41,250 bases of DNA, taken from Daejeonella sp. GTDB lineage: Bacteria; Bacteroidota; Bacteroidia; Sphingobacteriales; Sphingobacteriaceae. Location: NCBI GenBank assembly GCA_030831705.1, contig JAURKO010000092.1, forward strand, positions 1 through 41,250, written 5' to 3'. A program made the position numbers and the translations under genes. Shown one piece after another: positions 38,100 to 41,250 of the stretch (position 1 is its first letter; each line of letters starts with the position of its first letter). The notes beneath the pieces were generated by a model. That model saw only the letters and a program-made list of their open reading frames with translations. It made no database searches and was not told the origin of the DNA.

Positions 38100-40196
38100 A
38101 TGAAAGATATTAAAACGGACAAAAAATCTCCAATAAAAAAGATTCCAGGCAAGAAAATCGTTCCTAAAGCACCTAAGTTCAACATTATGTGGCTTTATGC
38201 TGTAATTATTTTGGGCCTATTTGTGGTTCAGTATATATTCAGTGGAAATAATGCTAAACTTATTAATTACCAGAAATTTGAGAATGAAATGCTCAAACCA
38301 GGTGATGTTGAAAAGTTGGTCGCATACAAAAATGGTGATCTTTATAATGTTGATGTTTATATCAAAAAAGATCGTTTAGATCAGAAAAAATATGATGAAG
38401 TCCGTAATAAGAGTAGCTTCAATGCGACTACAAACGGACCGCAATATATTTTCACTCAAGCTACTTATGAAAGTTTTGAGTCTAAGATAGTAGCAGCTGA
38501 GAAGGATCTTCCAATAAATCAGCGTACACCTATCATTTCAGAATCAAGAGAAAGTCCGTGGGCAGGTTGGTTCATGTCATTTATTCTGCCTGTACTTCTA
38601 TTGGTGGGATTTTGGATATTCATTATGAAAAGAATGGGTGGCGGTGCAGGTGGTGGTGCAGGTGGTCAGATTTTTAACATCGGCAAATCTAAGGCAACAC
38701 TTTTTGATAAAGAATCTCAGGTAACCATTACTTTTAATGATGTTGCAGGATTAGAAGAAGCTAAACAGGAGGTGATGGAAATCGTTGATTTCCTTAAAAA
38801 TCCAAAGAAATATACAAATCTTGGAGGTAAAATTCCCAAAGGAGCATTACTGATCGGTGCACCGGGTACGGGTAAAACCCTGATGGCTAAGGCGGTTGCA
38901 GGGGAAGCTCAGGTTCCATTTTTCTCACTTTCAGGTTCAGATTTTGTTGAAATGTTTGTCGGAGTTGGTGCTTCAAGAGTGCGTGATTTGTTCAAACAGG
39001 CAAAAGAGAAGGCTCCTTGTATCATCTTTATTGACGAAATCGACGCTATTGGTCGTGCCCGAGGAAAAAACAATATTGTTGGTGGAAATGATGAACGTGA
39101 AAACACCCTGAATCAGTTATTGGTTGAGATGGATGGTTTCGGAACGGATAGCGGAATTATTATTCTTGCTGCAACTAACAGACCTGATGTATTAGATACC
39201 GCATTATTACGTCCCGGACGTTTTGACCGTCAGATCTCTATTGATAAACCAGATTTGGTTGGGCGTGAGCAAATCTTCAAAGTACACCTGAAACCATTGA
39301 AACTTGCTAAAGGTGTTGATGCCAAGAAATTATCAGCACAGACCCCTGGGTTTGCAGGAGCAGAGATAGCAAACGTGTGTAATGAGGCAGCATTGATCGC
39401 AGCGAGAAGGAACAAAGAAGCGGTAGATATGCAGGATTTTCAGGACGCAGTAGATCGTGTAATCGGCGGACTAGAGAAAAAGAATAAAATAATCTCTCCA
39501 GAAGAGAAACGTATTGTTGCCTATCATGAAGCCGGACATGCTATTGCAGGATGGTTCCTTGAACATGCCGATCCATTGGTTAAGGTATCAATCGTGCCCA
39601 GAGGTGTTGCAGCCCTTGGATATGCACAGTATCTTCCGAAGGAGCAATTTTTGTATACTACAGAACAATTATTAGATGGAATGTGTATGACACTGGGTGG
39701 ACGTGTTGCTGAGGATATTGTGTTTAATAAAATATCAACTGGTGCACAAAACGACCTGGAACGTATCACCAAACTATCTTATGCCATGGTAACTATTTAT
39801 GGTATGAATGACAAGGTTGGCAATGTATCTTTTAACGATACTCAGGGCGAATACCAATTCAACAAACCCTATTCAGAAAAGACTTCTGAAATTATCGATA
39901 TCGAGGTAAGAAATCAGATTGACAGAGCATATCAGAGAACCAAACAATTATTAACCGATAAACGTGAGGGACTAGAGAAGCTGGCTCAAAAATTACTAGA
40001 AAAAGAAATTCTGTTCCAGTCGGATCTTGAAGAAATCTTGGGGAAACGTCCGTTTGATAACCGAACCACTTATGATGAGTTCGTGAATGGAACTACCGTT
40101 GAAGCTCCAGCTGAACAGCCAAAAGAAAGTCTTGATCATGAAGGTATGGCAGATCACAACATAGATCTTCCTGAAAACAGGTCGTCACAAGATTAA
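38100..40196 (+). CDS. ftsH: ATP-dependent zinc metalloprotease FtsH
   Basis: [21 protein letters not shown] region [22 protein letters not shown]. Confidence 0.97.
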   Translation: MKDIKTDKKSPIKKIPGKKIVPKAPKFNIMWLYAVIILGLFVVQYIFSGNNAKLINYQKFENEMLKPGDVEKLVAYKNGDLYNVDVYIKKDRLDQKKYDEVRNKSSFNATTNGPQYIFTQATYESFESKIVAAEKDLPINQRTPIISESRESPWAGWFMSFILPVLLLVGFWIFIMKRMGGGAGGGAGGQIFNIGKSKATLFDKESQVTITFNDVAGLEEAKQEVMEIVDFLKNPKKYTNLGGKIPKGALLIGAPGTGKTLMAKAVAGEAQVPFFSLSGSDFVEMFVGVGASRVRDLFKQAKEKAPCIIFIDEIDAIGRARGKNNIVGGNDERENTLNQLLVEMDGFGTDSGIIILAATNRPDVLDTALLRPGRFDRQISIDKPDLVGREQIFKVHLKPLKLAKGVDAKKLSAQTPGFAGAEIANVCNEAALIAARRNKEAVDMQDFQDAVDRVIGGLEKKNKIISPEEKRIVAYHEAGHAIAGWFLEHADPLVKVSIVPRGVAALGYAQYLPKEQFLYTTEQLLDGMCMTLGGRVAEDIVFNKISTGAQNDLERITKLSYAMVTIYGMNDKVGNVSFNDTQGEYQFNKPYSEKTSEIIDIEVRNQIDRAYQRTKQLLTDKREGLEKLAQKLLEKEILFQSDLEEILGKRPFDNRTTYDEFVNGTTVEAPAEQPKESLDHEGMADHNIDLPENRSSQD

Positions 40197-40273
40197 ATTA
40201 TCAAATTCATGAAGCTTTGTTCTAGAAGAGTGAAATCTAATATCCTATTCTTCTTTTTTAAAACCTGTTGTTG

Positions 40274-40909
40274 ATGAAAGAAACAACTTCTAAAGAAAAG
40301 ATACTCAAGAAGATCCGAAAGGCACTTCTTGAAAAACGTGATAATCCTTTTCCTAATTTAGAAGAAGCCGCTATTTATGAAGAGTTTAATGGACACCTAG
40401 ATGCCCTTTTTGCTGAACAACTTAGCGCAGTTTCAGGAAATTTTGTGTTCTGTGAAAACGAAATTGAGCTTTTTGAAAACCTTTTGCACCTCGCAGAAGA
40501 CAAAAAATGGCGGAAGATCTACTGCTGGGAACCAAAACTGCAAAAACTTTTAAGCAATTATGAGTTCCCATTCTACAGTACTGATACTGATTTTTTAAAC
40601 GCTGATGTAGGGATTACGGAATGTGAATCACTCATTGCCAGAAATGGAAGTGTCATGGTTTCTAACGGAAATGCTGCAGGAAGAAGATTAAGTATCTACC
40701 CGCATGTTCATATTGTAATTGCCTACACTTCTCAACTGGTACTAGATCTTAAAGATGGATTTAAAATGCTTAAAGAAAAGTACCCTGAAAGCCTACCTAG
40801 TATGATTTCTAATGTTACTGGTCCGAGCCGGACCGCTGATATTGAAAAAACTTTGGTTCTGGGAGCACATGGTCCAAAAGAACTTTATGTGTTTTTATTG
40901 GAGGGATAG
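40274..40909 (+). CDS. LUD-domain (LutC/YkgG-like) protein
   Basis: DVGITECESLIARNGSVMVSN, ISNVTGPSRTADIEKTLVLGAHGPKELYVFLLE; ATG at 40274 preferred over upstream TTGs. Confidence 0.9.
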   Translation: MKETTSKEKILKKIRKALLEKRDNPFPNLEEAAIYEEFNGHLDALFAEQLSAVSGNFVFCENEIELFENLLHLAEDKKWRKIYCWEPKLQKLLSNYEFPFYSTDTDFLNADVGITECESLIARNGSVMVSNGNAAGRRLSIYPHVHIVIAYTSQLVLDLKDGFKMLKEKYPESLPSMISNVTGPSRTADIEKTLVLGAHGPKELYVFLLEG

Positions 40910-41250
40910 AAAACAAATCACTTCTATCCAATATTACTGGTTAACAAATCGCATTATCCTGAGAACCAAATCTATCTATAGAAACAAGCATGGTTTGACA
41001 ATAAAGTCAGGAGAAATAATGTAAATAATCTAACATTCGTTAGATATAAAAACATGCATTGCTAAGTTTAGACTTAAGTTTTTCTATTCTTTTAGAAAGC
41101 AGAGTCTGTTTCTTTTCGCTTATACCAGCCCCGTGTTCTGCCCTATTTTTTTGTGGGAAATTTAACAGATATCATGACATTCTGTATCGCAAAAAAGATA
41201 GAGCTGCCACTCGGGTTTATTTAATGAAACCTATGGTTCTATTAACGGAA

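Noticed and set aside
40812-41024. 70-aa ORF overlapping the 3' end of the LUD gene
   Set aside because: Mostly an alternate frame of the LUD C-terminus running into intergenic DNA; no family signal.
40910-41250. A further gene (e.g. cdsA, which I would expect near ftsH in Bacteroidota) at the window end
   Set aside because: No supported ORF in the last ~340 nt; a gene may begin beyond the window.

Overview
The window looks like a chromosomal segment of a Bacteroidota bacterium, probably Sphingobacteriaceae-like. That placement is inferred from gene content, TAnnTTTG promoter-like boxes and an AT-rich intergenic style, not from any search. I support about 35 genes. Main blocks: (1) yifB/comM and a TPR protein. 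(2) A tightly overlapping 8-gene '+' strand cluster (3526-9117) encoding FabG-like KR, hotdog dehydratase, ACP, KS, FabI-like ER, AcpS-like PPTase, alpha/beta hydrolase and PlsC-like acyltransferase. It is an almost complete dedicated fatty-acyl elongation module with an unusual ACP motif and is the best candidate for an undescribed system. (3) msrA and an M16 peptidase. (4) An L-rhamnose catabolic operon (rhaT, aldolase/dehydrogenase fusion, isomerase, kinase, rhaM) preceded by a truncated GntR regulator remnant and containing two covarying hairpins. (5) def, a CarboxypepD_reg-like protein, NifU-CTD, Mrp, AsmA-like/GT51 fusion, hpt, psd. (6) A ribosomal operon rpsP-rimM-[anmK-PepSY]-trmD-rplS, with the two bracketed genes breaking the classical order. 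(7) A '-' strand operon birA-dsbD-pfkA-PQQ-type sugar dehydrogenase-gmhA. (8) rsfS-ftsH-LUD. I saw no tRNA, rRNA, CRISPR array, phage or IS transposase.
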